From NCBI GenBank assembly GCA_049515655.1, contig JBEKTW010000003.1, positions 1 to 64,000 on the forward strand: a stretch of 64,000 nt of DNA, given 5' to 3'. Positions 44,534 to 52,621 of this stretch are shown here, piece by piece (within the stretch, counting starts at the first letter, position 1; each line of letters opens with the position of its first letter). The position numbers were made by a program, and so were the translations under genes. The notes under the pieces are model-generated. The model was not told the DNA's origin, did not search any database, and saw nothing but the letters and a program-made list of their open reading frames with translations. Origin of the DNA: JBEKTW01 sp049515655. Its GTDB lineage: Bacteria; Bacteroidota; Ignavibacteria; UBA10030; SZUA-254.

Positions 44534-46426
44534 TCAAATAACAATCTGTGAAACGAGTCCGCCGATCGCAAATGCCACAACCCATGTTCCGATCCAGATA
44601 ATCAATCCTTCTTTCAATCCTCGCTCTTTCATCATAACGATCAGCGAGGCGATGCAGGGAACGAACAGCGTAATGGTAATGAGTGCGACGGTAACCTGCA
44701 TTGGAGTCAACGTCATGTGGTACAATCCTGCCGCACCGAAATCGCGCCTCACCACACCCATAATGAACGCCGTGGCGGCCTCGGGCGGAAGCTGGAGCCA
44801 ATGCGTTGTCAAAGGAATGAGCAATCGCTCCAGAAACTGGAGCGCGCCGGTGCTCTGCGCGATCCCAACGGCGAGCGCACCGACGAAGAACCAACCGGAT
44901 GCTTCCTTCATGAAATGAAATGTCCTGATGGCGGTTTTCCGCGCTATGTTCCCCAAGCGGGGCAACCGCATCGGCGGCAAATCCAGAAGCAGCGGGGCCG
45001 ATTCCCCCTTCAGCACTTTGTTCAGTATCGTGCCGATGGAGATGAGCACGGCAAGAATCACAACGGTATAGACAAACATCGGCGCGAGTCCGGCACCGGC
45101 CAGCAGTGCAGCGATAACCGCGAGCTGAGCCGAACACGGAATAGCAAACTGGAGGATCGCGGTCGCGATCGTCTTCTCACGCTCCGAGCTGAGAAGCCGG
45201 GTCGTGATGGTCGCCGAGGTAACGCAGCCGAATCCCAGAATGAGAGGAATTACTGCCCTGCCGTTGAGGCCGAGACCGCTCAGTAGCCTGTCAACCATCG
45301 TCGCGAGACGCGGCAGGTAGCCGCTGTCTTCCATCAGTGAGAGGACAAGGTAGAACGCGGTCACCAGCGGCAGCAGCAAGAAAAGGAGATACGTGGTCGT
45401 CATAGTGATAACCCCGAACTCACCAACAAGTATGGAGTTCCACCAAGGGGATTCGGGAAGGAGGGAGATGATACGACCACGTATCCATGGTTCCCAAAGA
45501 TTCTTACCAAGCTCTTGTTCCGTAAAATTCACGACATCCTGAGCGACAAATTTTCCGACGAAGAGATAGGCAAGGTACATCCCCAGCACAAAGATCAGTA
45601 ACCCGCTGATCGGTCTCACCGACCACAGGCCGAGCTTCTCCGAGAAGCGCGTGGCGGTCGAGGTGTCGTTCAGTATCTGATTGACGATGTAGTTTACCCG
45701 GTTTCGACGTTCGATGTAGATCTCGTCGCGCTCATTGGCGGGTGACACGCCGTGCCGTGCCGAGACAACGGCATCTCCTTCGAGTACAAGGAGCGCTTCG
45801 GCCTGCGAGCCGACCATCTTCAACATTCCGTGGAGCGAAGAATGCAGCTCGTCCCGCTGAATTCCTTCATGCGCCCGCTTGATGGCATCGGGCAGGTTCT
45901 CGAAACCGGTGCGCTTCACGGCGACCACGGGCTGTATTTCAACCCCGAGAAAATCGGACAGCTTCTTAATATCAATCCTGATGTTGTGCTTCTTCACTTC
46001 ATCCATGAAATTCAGAAGAACGACGACCTTCTTTCCCATGTCGATGAGCTGCTGCGTCAGAAAGAGATCGCGCTCGAGGTGTGTCGCGTCGACAACGTTG
46101 ATGACAAGGTCTGCCTCAAGAATAATGTCGCGCGCGACGATTTCCTCATCGTTGAACGAGGAAACACCGTAGATACCGGGGGTGTCGTACACCTCGTAGT
46201 CACCGTAATGGCCTTTGATGATTTCAACCGTTGTTCCCGGATAGTTGGAGACCTCCACGTTCATCCCGCTCAACTCATTGAAGAGAATGGATTTTCCGAC
46301 GTTCGGATTTCCTGCAAGAACGATCGTCGGTTTGCCGATCCGTTTTTCCAGGAACGAGAGGTCGGCATGGCGGTGCTTCTCGACATGATTGACGTTCTTC
46401 ATGGGAGTATCGTCACTCATAGTCAT
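44534..46426 (-). CDS. feoB: Ferrous iron transporter FeoB
   Basis: Inner-membrane Fe(II) importer with a cytoplasmic GTPase domain, 630 residues, at the short end of the family. G-domain motifs: GNPNVGKSILFN (G1), VSNYPGTTVE (G2), YDTPGIYGV (G3) and LLNFMDEV (G4). The membrane part from about residue 270 carries two Gate segments; the first reads GFGCVTSATITTR instead of the enterobacterial GCNVPA form, the second IPCSAQLAV. The GCVT variant is shared, to my knowledge, with Chlorobi and sulfate reducers. The start overlaps the feoA stop (ATGA); a second in-frame ATG lies two codons on. Confidence 0.95.
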   Translation of the reverse strand: MTMSDDTPMKNVNHVEKHRHADLSFLEKRIGKPTIVLAGNPNVGKSILFNELSGMNVEVSNYPGTTVEIIKGHYGDYEVYDTPGIYGVSSFNDEEIVARDIILEADLVINVVDATHLERDLFLTQQLIDMGKKVVVLLNFMDEVKKHNIRIDIKKLSDFLGVEIQPVVAVKRTGFENLPDAIKRAHEGIQRDELHSSLHGMLKMVGSQAEALLVLEGDAVVSARHGVSPANERDEIYIERRNRVNYIVNQILNDTSTATRFSEKLGLWSVRPISGLLIFVLGMYLAYLFVGKFVAQDVVNFTEQELGKNLWEPWIRGRIISLLPESPWWNSILVGEFGVITMTTTYLLFLLLPLVTAFYLVLSLMEDSGYLPRLATMVDRLLSGLGLNGRAVIPLILGFGCVTSATITTRLLSSEREKTIATAILQFAIPCSAQLAVIAALLAGAGLAPMFVYTVVILAVLISIGTILNKVLKGESAPLLLDLPPMRLPRLGNIARKTAIRTFHFMKEASGWFFVGALAVGIAQSTGALQFLERLLIPLTTHWLQLPPEAATAFIMGVVRRDFGAAGLYHMTLTPMQVTVALITITLFVPCIASLIVMMKERGLKEGLIIWIGTWVVAFAIGGLVSQIVI

Positions 46427-46677
46427 TTCTCCCCGTCACCCAGGACGAGCACGATAATCTTCCGCGCCAGTTGATGACCGATGGCAATTTGCTGTCTGTT
46501 CTTCTGAATGATGATCGTGCCTCCGGGGAGTCGCTCAAGACAACGCACCTTTTCTCCTTCACCGATGCCGACTCGCACGAACTGAGCATGCAGTACACCC
46601 CGAGGCATGGAAATGATTTTCAACCACTGCCCGGCGGTTGAAGAGAACAACGGGATCGTATGTTTGGGAGGCGTCAT
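46423..46677 (-). CDS. feoA: FeoA, SH3-like partner of FeoB
   Basis: Small cytoplasmic protein that regulates FeoB, 84 residues from the chosen ATG at 46677, the normal FeoA size. The core MPRGVLHAQFVRVGIGEG, then KVRCLERLPGGTIIIQ and QQIAIGHQLARKIIV, match the SH3-like fold. The frame could extend 19 codons to a GTG, but that segment has no ribosome-binding site and is not conserved in character. Its stop overlaps feoB by four bases. No typical Fur box is visible upstream. Confidence 0.88.
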   Translation of the reverse strand: MTPPKHTIPLFSSTAGQWLKIISMPRGVLHAQFVRVGIGEGEKVRCLERLPGGTIIIQKNRQQIAIGHQLARKIIVLVLGDGEK

Positions 46678-46833
46678 GTTCCGTGTGCTGGTCGATTTCT
46701 TCTCTCCTGCTAAAAAGGGCAAGTTTTGTGCCACACAAGAGACCGGAATTTCTCGAAAGGAAGGTTCTTCGCCTTGTATTTCCCCTCCGAAAATGAGAAG
46801 ATTCTCAAGAACGAAATGCGAATATGGAGCGGA

Positions 46834-46849
46834 TTCTCAAGCCTGAGAA
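46834..46849. promoter_or_regulatory. Palindrome TTCTCA-N4-TGAGAA upstream of feoA
   Basis: Perfect 6-4-6 inverted repeat just after the radical SAM stop and 157 bases upstream of feoA. A shorter version with the same spacing (TCTCA-N4-TGAGA) overlaps the candidate ald promoter at 60021-60034. A further TTGAGAATC motif lies between this site and feoA. It could be an operator or only a hairpin. Confidence 0.3.
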
Positions 46850-46855
46850 ACCACG

Positions 46856-48082
46856 CTAGATTGTTGATCTTGGAACGGTTCGCGCCCAGCAGCCGAAGTG
46901 TTTCAGTTCCTCTAAGCGACACGACCACACGAGTTCTCCGTTCCACAACGTCATGTCCGGGCAACCGTCGCACATGTTCTGGTATCCATTTTCCAGGAAA
47001 TCGATCGGTTGAATAATCATGACGGACTGGTAATGCAAACCTTCAAACAGGCGGATGGGGTTGTGAAGCACAGACGACAAGTAACGCCCCGCGGCCTTTC
47101 TTATGCCACGGTCGAGGGGTGAGAGAATCATCATGGCGCGTCCCTTTTTTGTCAGCGCTGGTTCTTCGTACGCGAGGTACTTTCCTGTACCGAGATGATG
47201 CATCGTCTGCATCACCTCCATGAATTTGGGACCGACATACCCGTAGATTTTTCCGTTTGTGCCGACCCGACCGGTGAGAAGCCATTTGAAGTAGTCTGCC
47301 TTTTCTGTTCCGTTGAGGTAGGCACACGGGGTAAATTCGGGAAAACGTTTTCGGATTTCGACGACTACATCGGTCGATTTCAAATCCACTTTCCGTCTAA
47401 CCGTCTCGGAATAGACGAGGGCATTCATATCAACTTTCTTGCCGTCCACATACCAGTCAAAAGGAAGCTGCGGAACCGCCGCGCGGTAGAGAATAAACAC
47501 CATGACGTGAACGATATCGATATGCTTTGCGGCCCAATCGACGAGGTCCGGCGTTTCATGGAGTGTATCTTCGTACACGGTCGAGTTGAAAGCGCAGGAA
47601 ATACCTCCCACTTCGGCCAGCATCTCAGCGAACTGCAGACGCAGCTCATTCATTTCAACTTCGTTCTTGTTCTTCCATTTGGGCCGCCCTTGCTTGCTGT
47701 CGATATGAAAGGTGAAGCCGTATACGCCTGCCTTTTTCAGTTCGCGCAAAAGTTCCACCGTCAGCGTAGCACCGTTGGTGTTGACAACCGGCTTGACCCC
47801 TTTCTCTGCGATCATCCTGACTATTTCCACAATCTGCGGATGCAACAGCGGGTCTCCTCCGGCAATGGAGATACCATCAGCATTCCTTAGCCGGACAAAA
47901 GTCTCGACCTCGTCCCGCACAGCATCAAGCGACTTGTGGCTGTTGGTAACATTTTCCCGGTAGCAGCCGTCACAGGCAAGGTTGCATGCCGAAGTCGGCT
48001 CGAGCCAGGAGATTGCATTGTCCGGAAGCGTCCATGGCAGACGGTAAAGCTGGCGGTGGTCAATGACGTTGTCGGTGTGCAT
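46856..48082 (-). CDS. Radical SAM protein with C-terminal cysteine cluster
   Basis: Radical SAM enzyme of 408 residues with an intact cluster motif SACNLACDGCYREN (Cys33, Cys37, Cys40) and SIAGGDPLLHPQ, the GGE-equivalent SAM motif. The C-terminal NMCDGCPDMTLWNGELVWSC adds four or more cysteines, suggesting an auxiliary iron-sulfur cluster. AGGAG lies 8 bases before the ATG at 48082. I do not recognise the substrate. It lies between a Cys/Met lyase and feoAB; an iron-dependent enzyme beside an iron importer is sensible but proves nothing about function. A related protein that has lost the cluster is encoded two genes upstream. Confidence 0.85.
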   Translation of the reverse strand: MHTDNVIDHRQLYRLPWTLPDNAISWLEPTSACNLACDGCYRENVTNSHKSLDAVRDEVETFVRLRNADGISIAGGDPLLHPQIVEIVRMIAEKGVKPVVNTNGATLTVELLRELKKAGVYGFTFHIDSKQGRPKWKNKNEVEMNELRLQFAEMLAEVGGISCAFNSTVYEDTLHETPDLVDWAAKHIDIVHVMVFILYRAAVPQLPFDWYVDGKKVDMNALVYSETVRRKVDLKSTDVVVEIRKRFPEFTPCAYLNGTEKADYFKWLLTGRVGTNGKIYGYVGPKFMEVMQTMHHLGTGKYLAYEEPALTKKGRAMMILSPLDRGIRKAAGRYLSSVLHNPIRLFEGLHYQSVMIIQPIDFLENGYQNMCDGCPDMTLWNGELVWSCRLEELKHFGCWARTVPRSTI

Positions 48083-48164
48083 GCCGTTCTCTCCTATTAA
48101 TTCCATTAAGCACCATAACTATGTGTCTTGTCCATTGTACGATATTGATCGAGAAATCAAAATC

Positions 48165-48181
48165 CTCTCCTCTTAGGAGAG
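48165..48181 (-). terminator. Candidate terminator after the PLP lyase gene
   Basis: Perfect 7-base stem CTCTCCT-N3-AGGAGAG on the minus strand, followed by GATTTTGATTTC, a weak T-tract. About 25 bases further TACAAT (48139-48134) could be the -10 element for the radical SAM gene, though the -35 match is poor. Confidence 0.4.
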
Positions 48182-48195
48182 AATTACAGAGCTTG

Positions 48196-48276
48196 TCCTG
48201 AGTCTTTCGCTATCGCTCAGGATAAACTCCGCGAAGGATGAGGTCTGGCACAGCACTCAAAAATGAAAATGATGCA
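48196..48276. repeat. CCTGAG hairpin and second copy of the 29-base direct repeat
   Basis: TCCTGAG/CTCAGGA arms at 48196-48202 and 48216-48222 form a hairpin in the CCTGAGTCTTTCGC style also seen at 33180-33310. Then 48248-48276 repeats 25863-25891 exactly over 29 bases. Confidence 0.7.
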
Positions 48277-48305
48277 CTACCCAAAATCCGACGGCGACTG
48301 CCAGG

Positions 48306-49616
48306 CTAAAGATGTTCCAACGCCTTCGAAATATCATGGAGCAAATCGCTTGGCGCCTCGAGCCCGATGGAAAGCCGGATGCCGCCGGGGTCCATGCCAC
48401 TCTTTACTTGTTCCTCCAACGGAATCGCAGAGTGAGTCATCGAGCTTGGATGCTCTACCAGGGTACGAATGTGGCCAAGACTGACTGCCAGCGTGATGGC
48501 ATAGGCATGCTTCGCGAGATAGTCGATAAACCTCTCTCCCTTGTCGTGCCTCATTTTAGGCGTCTTCGCATTCAGGACGAAATAGAGAAGGCTTCCGGGG
48601 GCGAAGTTGCCGTCAAAATCCCGCATCTGGCGCTGGGCGAGTTCGTGCTGAGGGAACGACTGCAATCCCGGGTAGCTTACGAATTTGACACGTGGGTCGT
48701 TCTCAAGAAAGGTGGCAATTTCCGCCGCGGACGTCATCTGTTGTCTGACCCGCGTCGGGAGACTCGACAATCCATAGACCATGATAGGCCAGGCACTCTT
48801 CGCGGCGAGCGCACCGCCAAAGTCCTTTCGATACAGCATCATCATGTCGTTTGCCCACTGCGGACCGACGACAACGCCGCCCATGTCAGTCCCAAACCCG
48901 CAAATCGCTTTTGTGAGTGAACTGACAGAAAAATCCGCTCCAAGCTCCAGCGGACGCTGACAAAATGGGCTCGCAAATGTATTATCGATGACAACGAAGA
49001 TTTTTCTCGACGGCGGTCTGCGTCTGTTTACCTCCTTGACGACATCAACTATGGCAGCGATGTCGATCAGCTCGAGCGTCGGGTTGACGGGAGTTTCGAA
49101 ATACACTACCCGTGTCCGGTCGGTAATGTGCCCGCGAAGAATGTTGACATTCTTAAGGTCAATAAATTTCGTCTCGACTTTGTAGCGTGGATACCAGTTG
49201 GTGAGAAGCGAATACGTGCATCCATAGAGAATCTTGTGTGCGATAATTTCATCCCCCGTTCCGGTCAAAGCACCGAGGACGGCAGAAATAGCCGCCATAC
49301 CGGTGCAGAATGTCACAGCCATTTCTCCGCACTCAGCGGCCGCGAGATTTTCCTCGAGCAGTTCCTTGTTGGGCTCGCCCAGACGGTCGTAAATGTGGAT
49401 GGGAGCGCGGGACCCGATCCCTGTACCGTCGCCGTGATGGGCAAAGTCGGCAAACCCCTGTGCGCCGCGTCTTGCCGTGTCAAGGCGGAATGTCGACGAT
49501 GATGAGATGGGAGGAACGACGTGGTGGTTGTAGTCCCAGCTCTTGCTCACTGGTTTTCCATAAATCAGTCTTGTCTGCAACGAATAAGCGTTCGGACGCT
49601 TTCTGGTCTTTTTCAT
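48306..49616 (-). CDS. PLP-dependent Cys/Met-metabolism lyase (cystathionine gamma-lyase/methionine gamma-lyase family)
   Basis: Pyridoxal-phosphate enzyme of 436 residues acting on sulfur amino acids or their activated homoserine relatives. The PLP lysine is Lys236 in FSVSSLTKAICGFG, the pyridine-binding Asp211 in VIDNTFASPF, and TFCTGMAAISAVLGAL is the phosphate loop. SSLTKAICG deviates from the common HSATK form, and there is a His/Gly-rich insertion near residues 50-70 (FADFAHHGDGTG). The start overlaps the stop of the radical-SAM-like gene by four bases, so the two proteins are made together. Whether it performs synthase or lyase chemistry cannot be told from sequence. Confidence 0.85.
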   Translation of the reverse strand: MKKTRKRPNAYSLQTRLIYGKPVSKSWDYNHHVVPPISSSSTFRLDTARRGAQGFADFAHHGDGTGIGSRAPIHIYDRLGEPNKELLEENLAAAECGEMAVTFCTGMAAISAVLGALTGTGDEIIAHKILYGCTYSLLTNWYPRYKVETKFIDLKNVNILRGHITDRTRVVYFETPVNPTLELIDIAAIVDVVKEVNRRRPPSRKIFVVIDNTFASPFCQRPLELGADFSVSSLTKAICGFGTDMGGVVVGPQWANDMMMLYRKDFGGALAAKSAWPIMVYGLSSLPTRVRQQMTSAAEIATFLENDPRVKFVSYPGLQSFPQHELAQRQMRDFDGNFAPGSLLYFVLNAKTPKMRHDKGERFIDYLAKHAYAITLAVSLGHIRTLVEHPSSMTHSAIPLEEQVKSGMDPGGIRLSIGLEAPSDLLHDISKALEHL

Positions 49617-50635
49617 CGCCGGTTCTCCGATCGTTCAGGTTTATCGATGCTGAGTGATTTGAACTCTGCCTGCGTTTCAGAACATGAGAGTGTAGATTGC
49701 CTAAGTTGCCTCAACACTTTCGATTCGTACCAGATTTTTTTGAATTCGTAATTGTTAGCCCTGAGGCTGCCGCATTCGATACTCATGCCGGCACAGACTT
49801 GCACCTGTCCCGCATGATTAATGTATGCAAAGGTCTTTCCTGCGAGGCACCAATGTTTCCATTCAAATGTGCCGTTCTGGCCACCCTCTCCGTCGCCGAG
49901 ACCCTCCTCATGGTTATCGCGTACTATACCATATTTCACGCACTGCGGTGAGATGTACATTTTTTCGGGGCTGAATTGCTTCATCCGCGCAATCGTTTGA
50001 ATCAATTCGTCCGGAGTTTCTATGTTTGCTTTGCGGTGCTTCTTTGAATCCCCATCTTCATCAAATGAGAGATTGCAATAGAGGCCGTTCGCAACAATAC
50101 GAAATGCGTAGTCCCAATTAAAGGCAAGTTCCCGAATATCCGGTCGACGGATGGTGACACCGAGATGAATTTCGAATCCCTCATCCCGCAAGCGCCGGAT
50201 TTTTTCCTCGAGAGCAAGAAATTCCAGCGTGCGATTATACCTCGTATCCACATTCTCGACGACGCAGCCGTCAAGAAGAATGCGGAAAACTTTGGGCCCG
50301 AAAACCGAGAATTTACGTATCAGTGAATCGGTGAGGTTTCGCGGAGACGTTTCAATGATAATCTTCAATCCAAGGGCAATCCCGTACTCCACAATGCCGT
50401 ACAAATCCGGACGCTGGAGAATATCCGGACCGGTCAAAACGATGATCGGTTTGGCTGTGTAAGCGATGTTCTCGAGGATTAGCAAGCATTCGCTGGTGGA
50501 AAGAATGCCATCGGTAGGCTGTTCGGGGGAGGTCGCACCCCCGGTGATGGGGACAGCACGATGATCCGGCGTAAGCTGCCACACCAGCAGGCGTGGGCGA
50601 AATTCATCGTCGGAATATTCATTCTTGATGTTCAT
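49613..50635 (-). CDS. Radical-SAM/SPASM-like protein lacking the CxxxCxxC motif
   Basis: Protein of 340 residues clearly related to radical SAM/SPASM enzymes of the heme d1/AhbD/peptide-modifying type: FRPRLLVWQLT, ILSTSECLLILENIAY, IIVLTGPDILQRPDLYGI and FRILLDGCVVENVDTRYN match the usual beta strands in order. Where the three cluster cysteines belong (after VWQLT) the residues are His25, Pro29 and Gly32. The C-terminal SPASM-like part keeps Cys263, Cys281, Cys288 and Cys318 (WCLAGKTF, QVCAGM, IECGSL). It cannot bind the SAM cluster in the normal way, so it is a likely pseudoenzyme or scaffold. Start at 50635 behind GGGG; its stop overlaps the PLP lyase start. Confidence 0.82.
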   Translation of the reverse strand: MNIKNEYSDDEFRPRLLVWQLTPDHRAVPITGGATSPEQPTDGILSTSECLLILENIAYTAKPIIVLTGPDILQRPDLYGIVEYGIALGLKIIIETSPRNLTDSLIRKFSVFGPKVFRILLDGCVVENVDTRYNRTLEFLALEEKIRRLRDEGFEIHLGVTIRRPDIRELAFNWDYAFRIVANGLYCNLSFDEDGDSKKHRKANIETPDELIQTIARMKQFSPEKMYISPQCVKYGIVRDNHEEGLGDGEGGQNGTFEWKHWCLAGKTFAYINHAGQVQVCAGMSIECGSLRANNYEFKKIWYESKVLRQLRQSTLSCSETQAEFKSLSIDKPERSENRR

Positions 50636-50836
50636 GGACACCCCATCAAATCAATCATTCACGTAAAGAACATTTCGGTTGATCGTTCAAAACCTTGGAC
50701 TCACTTCTCGCTGTATCACGGGTTCGCGATTGCATCTCGCCGGGATTGGTCTCCATTAACCCCCGGGGGCATGTTCTCCCGCCGTTCCTCCTTCAACCCG
50801 CCAAAAGAACATCCGGCAGGTGGTCATCTCACTCGG

Positions 50837-51097
50837 TCACGTCTCAAAACCCTCACGAACCTGGTCAAGGACCTCGAATTTCGTCCGGATCGCTTCCTTC
50901 GTCCGCTCCAGCAGTTCGATGGACTTCTTTCGTTCAATGATCAGCTCGTTGAGCATGGTCTTAATATCCGGATAACTGCACTCGTCACGAAGAGCCCCAT
51001 ATTCAAGAATTGCCTCCTTCTCACGGAGCGCGGCAAGTTCGAGCGCTGTGCAGTACTCTTTGCACGTATGTGTGCAGACTGTCGGTAGCTTGAGCAT
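50837..51097 (-). CDS. Small helical hypothetical protein with N-terminal Cys motif
   Basis: Protein of 86 residues behind a strong GAGGAG site 7 bases before the ATG. The N-terminus has Cys8, Cys12 and Cys16 (TVCTHTCKEYC). The rest is two amphipathic helices: ALELAALREKEAILEYGALR and then KTMLNELIIERKKSIELLER. Glu/Tyr spacing in the first helix and ExxK in the second resemble one half of a ferritin-like or rubrerythrin bundle, with the metal His replaced, so it might dimerise into a four-helix bundle. It lies between korC and the cysteine-less radical SAM protein. Function unknown. Confidence 0.65.
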   Translation of the reverse strand: MLKLPTVCTHTCKEYCTALELAALREKEAILEYGALRDECSYPDIKTMLNELIIERKKSIELLERTKEAIRTKFEVLDQVREGFET

Positions 51098-51190
51098 ATC
51101 ATTCTCCTCGGATGTCCCTAATCACCATCGATTCCTGACAATGGCATGAATTCGTTGTGCCCGTATTCATCTGGCCTGCGGTTTTCCGCA

Positions 51191-51748
51191 TCACACTATC
51201 GGCGTTGCCGCGTCGACAACAAGCTGCTCACCGCATTCAAGCGCCTGCCTGTTGACCGCCAGCAAATGATGATACCGTTCGGGGAGCACTTCCTCAAGGG
51301 CTTTGACGACCGATGCGATACTCACAACCTGGCAGACATTGAGGAATGCCCCAAGCAGGATCATGTTCTTCACTTTCGAATTCTTTAACTTCAGCGCTTC
51401 GAGTTCCGCTGGAACCGGCACAATCGTTAAATCAGTCCGTGAAGGGGGAACGATCACGTTCCCGCTCTCGTAGAGCAGTATGCCGTTCGGCTTGACGGCT
51501 TTTTCAAACTTGTCCACCGAGGGCTGGTTCAACGCCACTACCGCGTCGAATCGCGTGACAATCGGTGAACTAATTGCCGACTTGGAGATGATCACGACAC
51601 AGTTTGCGGTACCGCCGCGCATCTCCGGTCCATACGAAGGCATCCAGGAAATTTCCTTGCCTTCCAGCATTCCTGCATACGCGAGCGTCATCCCCATCGA
51701 GAGAACGCCCTGACCTCCAAATCCGGCGAACAAGATTTCGTGTGTCAT
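51191..51748 (-). CDS. korC: 2-oxoacid:ferredoxin oxidoreductase, gamma subunit
   Basis: Last subunit of the four-part complex, 185 residues. GFGGQGVLSMGMTLAYAG is the nucleotide-like loop of the gamma domain and SWMPSYGPEMRGGTANC its conserved block. It normally contacts CoA and completes the alpha-beta-gamma-delta assembly. Unusually, no ribosome-binding site precedes the ATG because the 63-base spacer to korB is filled by a TTCTTGG-type repeat. Confidence 0.92.
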   Translation of the reverse strand: MTHEILFAGFGGQGVLSMGMTLAYAGMLEGKEISWMPSYGPEMRGGTANCVVIISKSAISSPIVTRFDAVVALNQPSVDKFEKAVKPNGILLYESGNVIVPPSRTDLTIVPVPAELEALKLKNSKVKNMILLGAFLNVCQVVSIASVVKALEEVLPERYHHLLAVNRQALECGEQLVVDAATPIV

Positions 51749-51754
51749 AACATT

Positions 51755-51835
51755 GTTGGTTCTTGGTTATTAGTTCTTGGTTCTTGGTTTGTCGTGGCTG
51801 GTTCCTGGTCGTCAGTTCTTGGCTACAGGGCTGGC
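51755..51835. repeat. TTCTTGG-type repeat between korB and korC
   Basis: Near-repeats of GGTTCTTGGTTATTAGTTCT and related units fill the korB-korC spacer and continue into the last codons and stop of korB. Related stretches are at 17455-17505 and 41472-41555. Confidence 0.65.
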
Positions 51836-52621
51836 AGGCCGTTTCTCAACCAGCTTTCCATCGACCTTCAGATCTCCGAGCGGATAGACCGGGAACATAT
51901 TTTGCTCCATCCACTTGTTTGCTTCTGGAGGCGTCATTTTCCATCCGGACGGACAGTTTGAGACGATTTCGATAAGGCAATAACCTTTTTTCTCTCTTTG
52001 ATGCTGGAATGACCTCGTGACCGCTTTTTTGAATTGCCGCACAGTGTTTGGCGTGTGGACGGCCTGCCGGGTAACATAATGCGCCCCCGGCAGCATGGCG
52101 ATCAATTCAGTGATTCTGAACGGGAATCCCTGCGTCTCAATGTCACGACCTTCGGGGGTTGTACTCGTCTTCATCCCCAGGATTGTCGTGGGTGCCATCT
52201 GTCCGCCGGTCATTCCGTAAATCGCGTTGTTGATGAAGATGACCAGAATGTTCTCTCCGCGATTTGCAGCGTGGATTGTTTCCCCCGTTCCGATGGCCGC
52301 AAGGTCGCCGTCACCTTGATACGAAAAAACAAATTTGTTGGGAAGCATTCGTTTGATCCCGGTTGCGACGGCAGCGGCACGCCCGTGAGCTGCTTCCTGC
52401 ATATCAACATTCATATAATTGTACGCGAAAACCGAACACCCTACCGGGGCAACACCGATTGTTTCGCTCTGAATGTTCAGCTCCTGAACGACTTCCATAA
52501 GAATCTTGTGAACGACACCGTGGCTGCATCCCGGGCAATAGTGCAACTTCGTTTCGGTTAACGTCTCCGGTTTTTCCCAGACGACCTCAAACCCATTCTG
52601 TGAGACCACTGCTTCAGGCAT
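51812..52621 (-). CDS. korB: 2-oxoacid:ferredoxin oxidoreductase, beta subunit
   Basis: Thiamine-diphosphate-binding subunit of 269 residues. Motifs: YCPGCSHGVVHKI, YQGDGDLAAIGTGE with the metal-binding GDGD, and FINNAIYGMTGGQMAPTT. Together with alpha it forms the catalytic site that decarboxylates a 2-oxoacid, passing electrons to ferredoxin. The start at 52621 has GAGGAAG 8 bases ahead and overlaps the korA end by 8 bases; an ATG nine codons earlier lacks a site. The final residues SPVAKN come from the adjacent repeat. Confidence 0.93.
   Translation of the reverse strand: MPEAVVSQNGFEVVWEKPETLTETKLHYCPGCSHGVVHKILMEVVQELNIQSETIGVAPVGCSVFAYNYMNVDMQEAAHGRAAAVATGIKRMLPNKFVFSYQGDGDLAAIGTGETIHAANRGENILVIFINNAIYGMTGGQMAPTTILGMKTSTTPEGRDIETQGFPFRITELIAMLPGAHYVTRQAVHTPNTVRQFKKAVTRSFQHQREKKGYCLIEIVSNCPSGWKMTPPEANKWMEQNMFPVYPLGDLKVDGKLVEKRPASPVAKN

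Noticed and set aside
46678..46855. Fur box upstream of feoA
   Set aside because: No match to the GATAAT-type inverted hexamers; only the TTCTCA/TGAGAA palindrome is present.
50561..51088. 175-codon plus-strand frame in the spacer before the radical-SAM-like gene
   Set aside because: It overlaps the small helical gene, which has a strong ribosome-binding site on the minus strand, and has no family resemblance.
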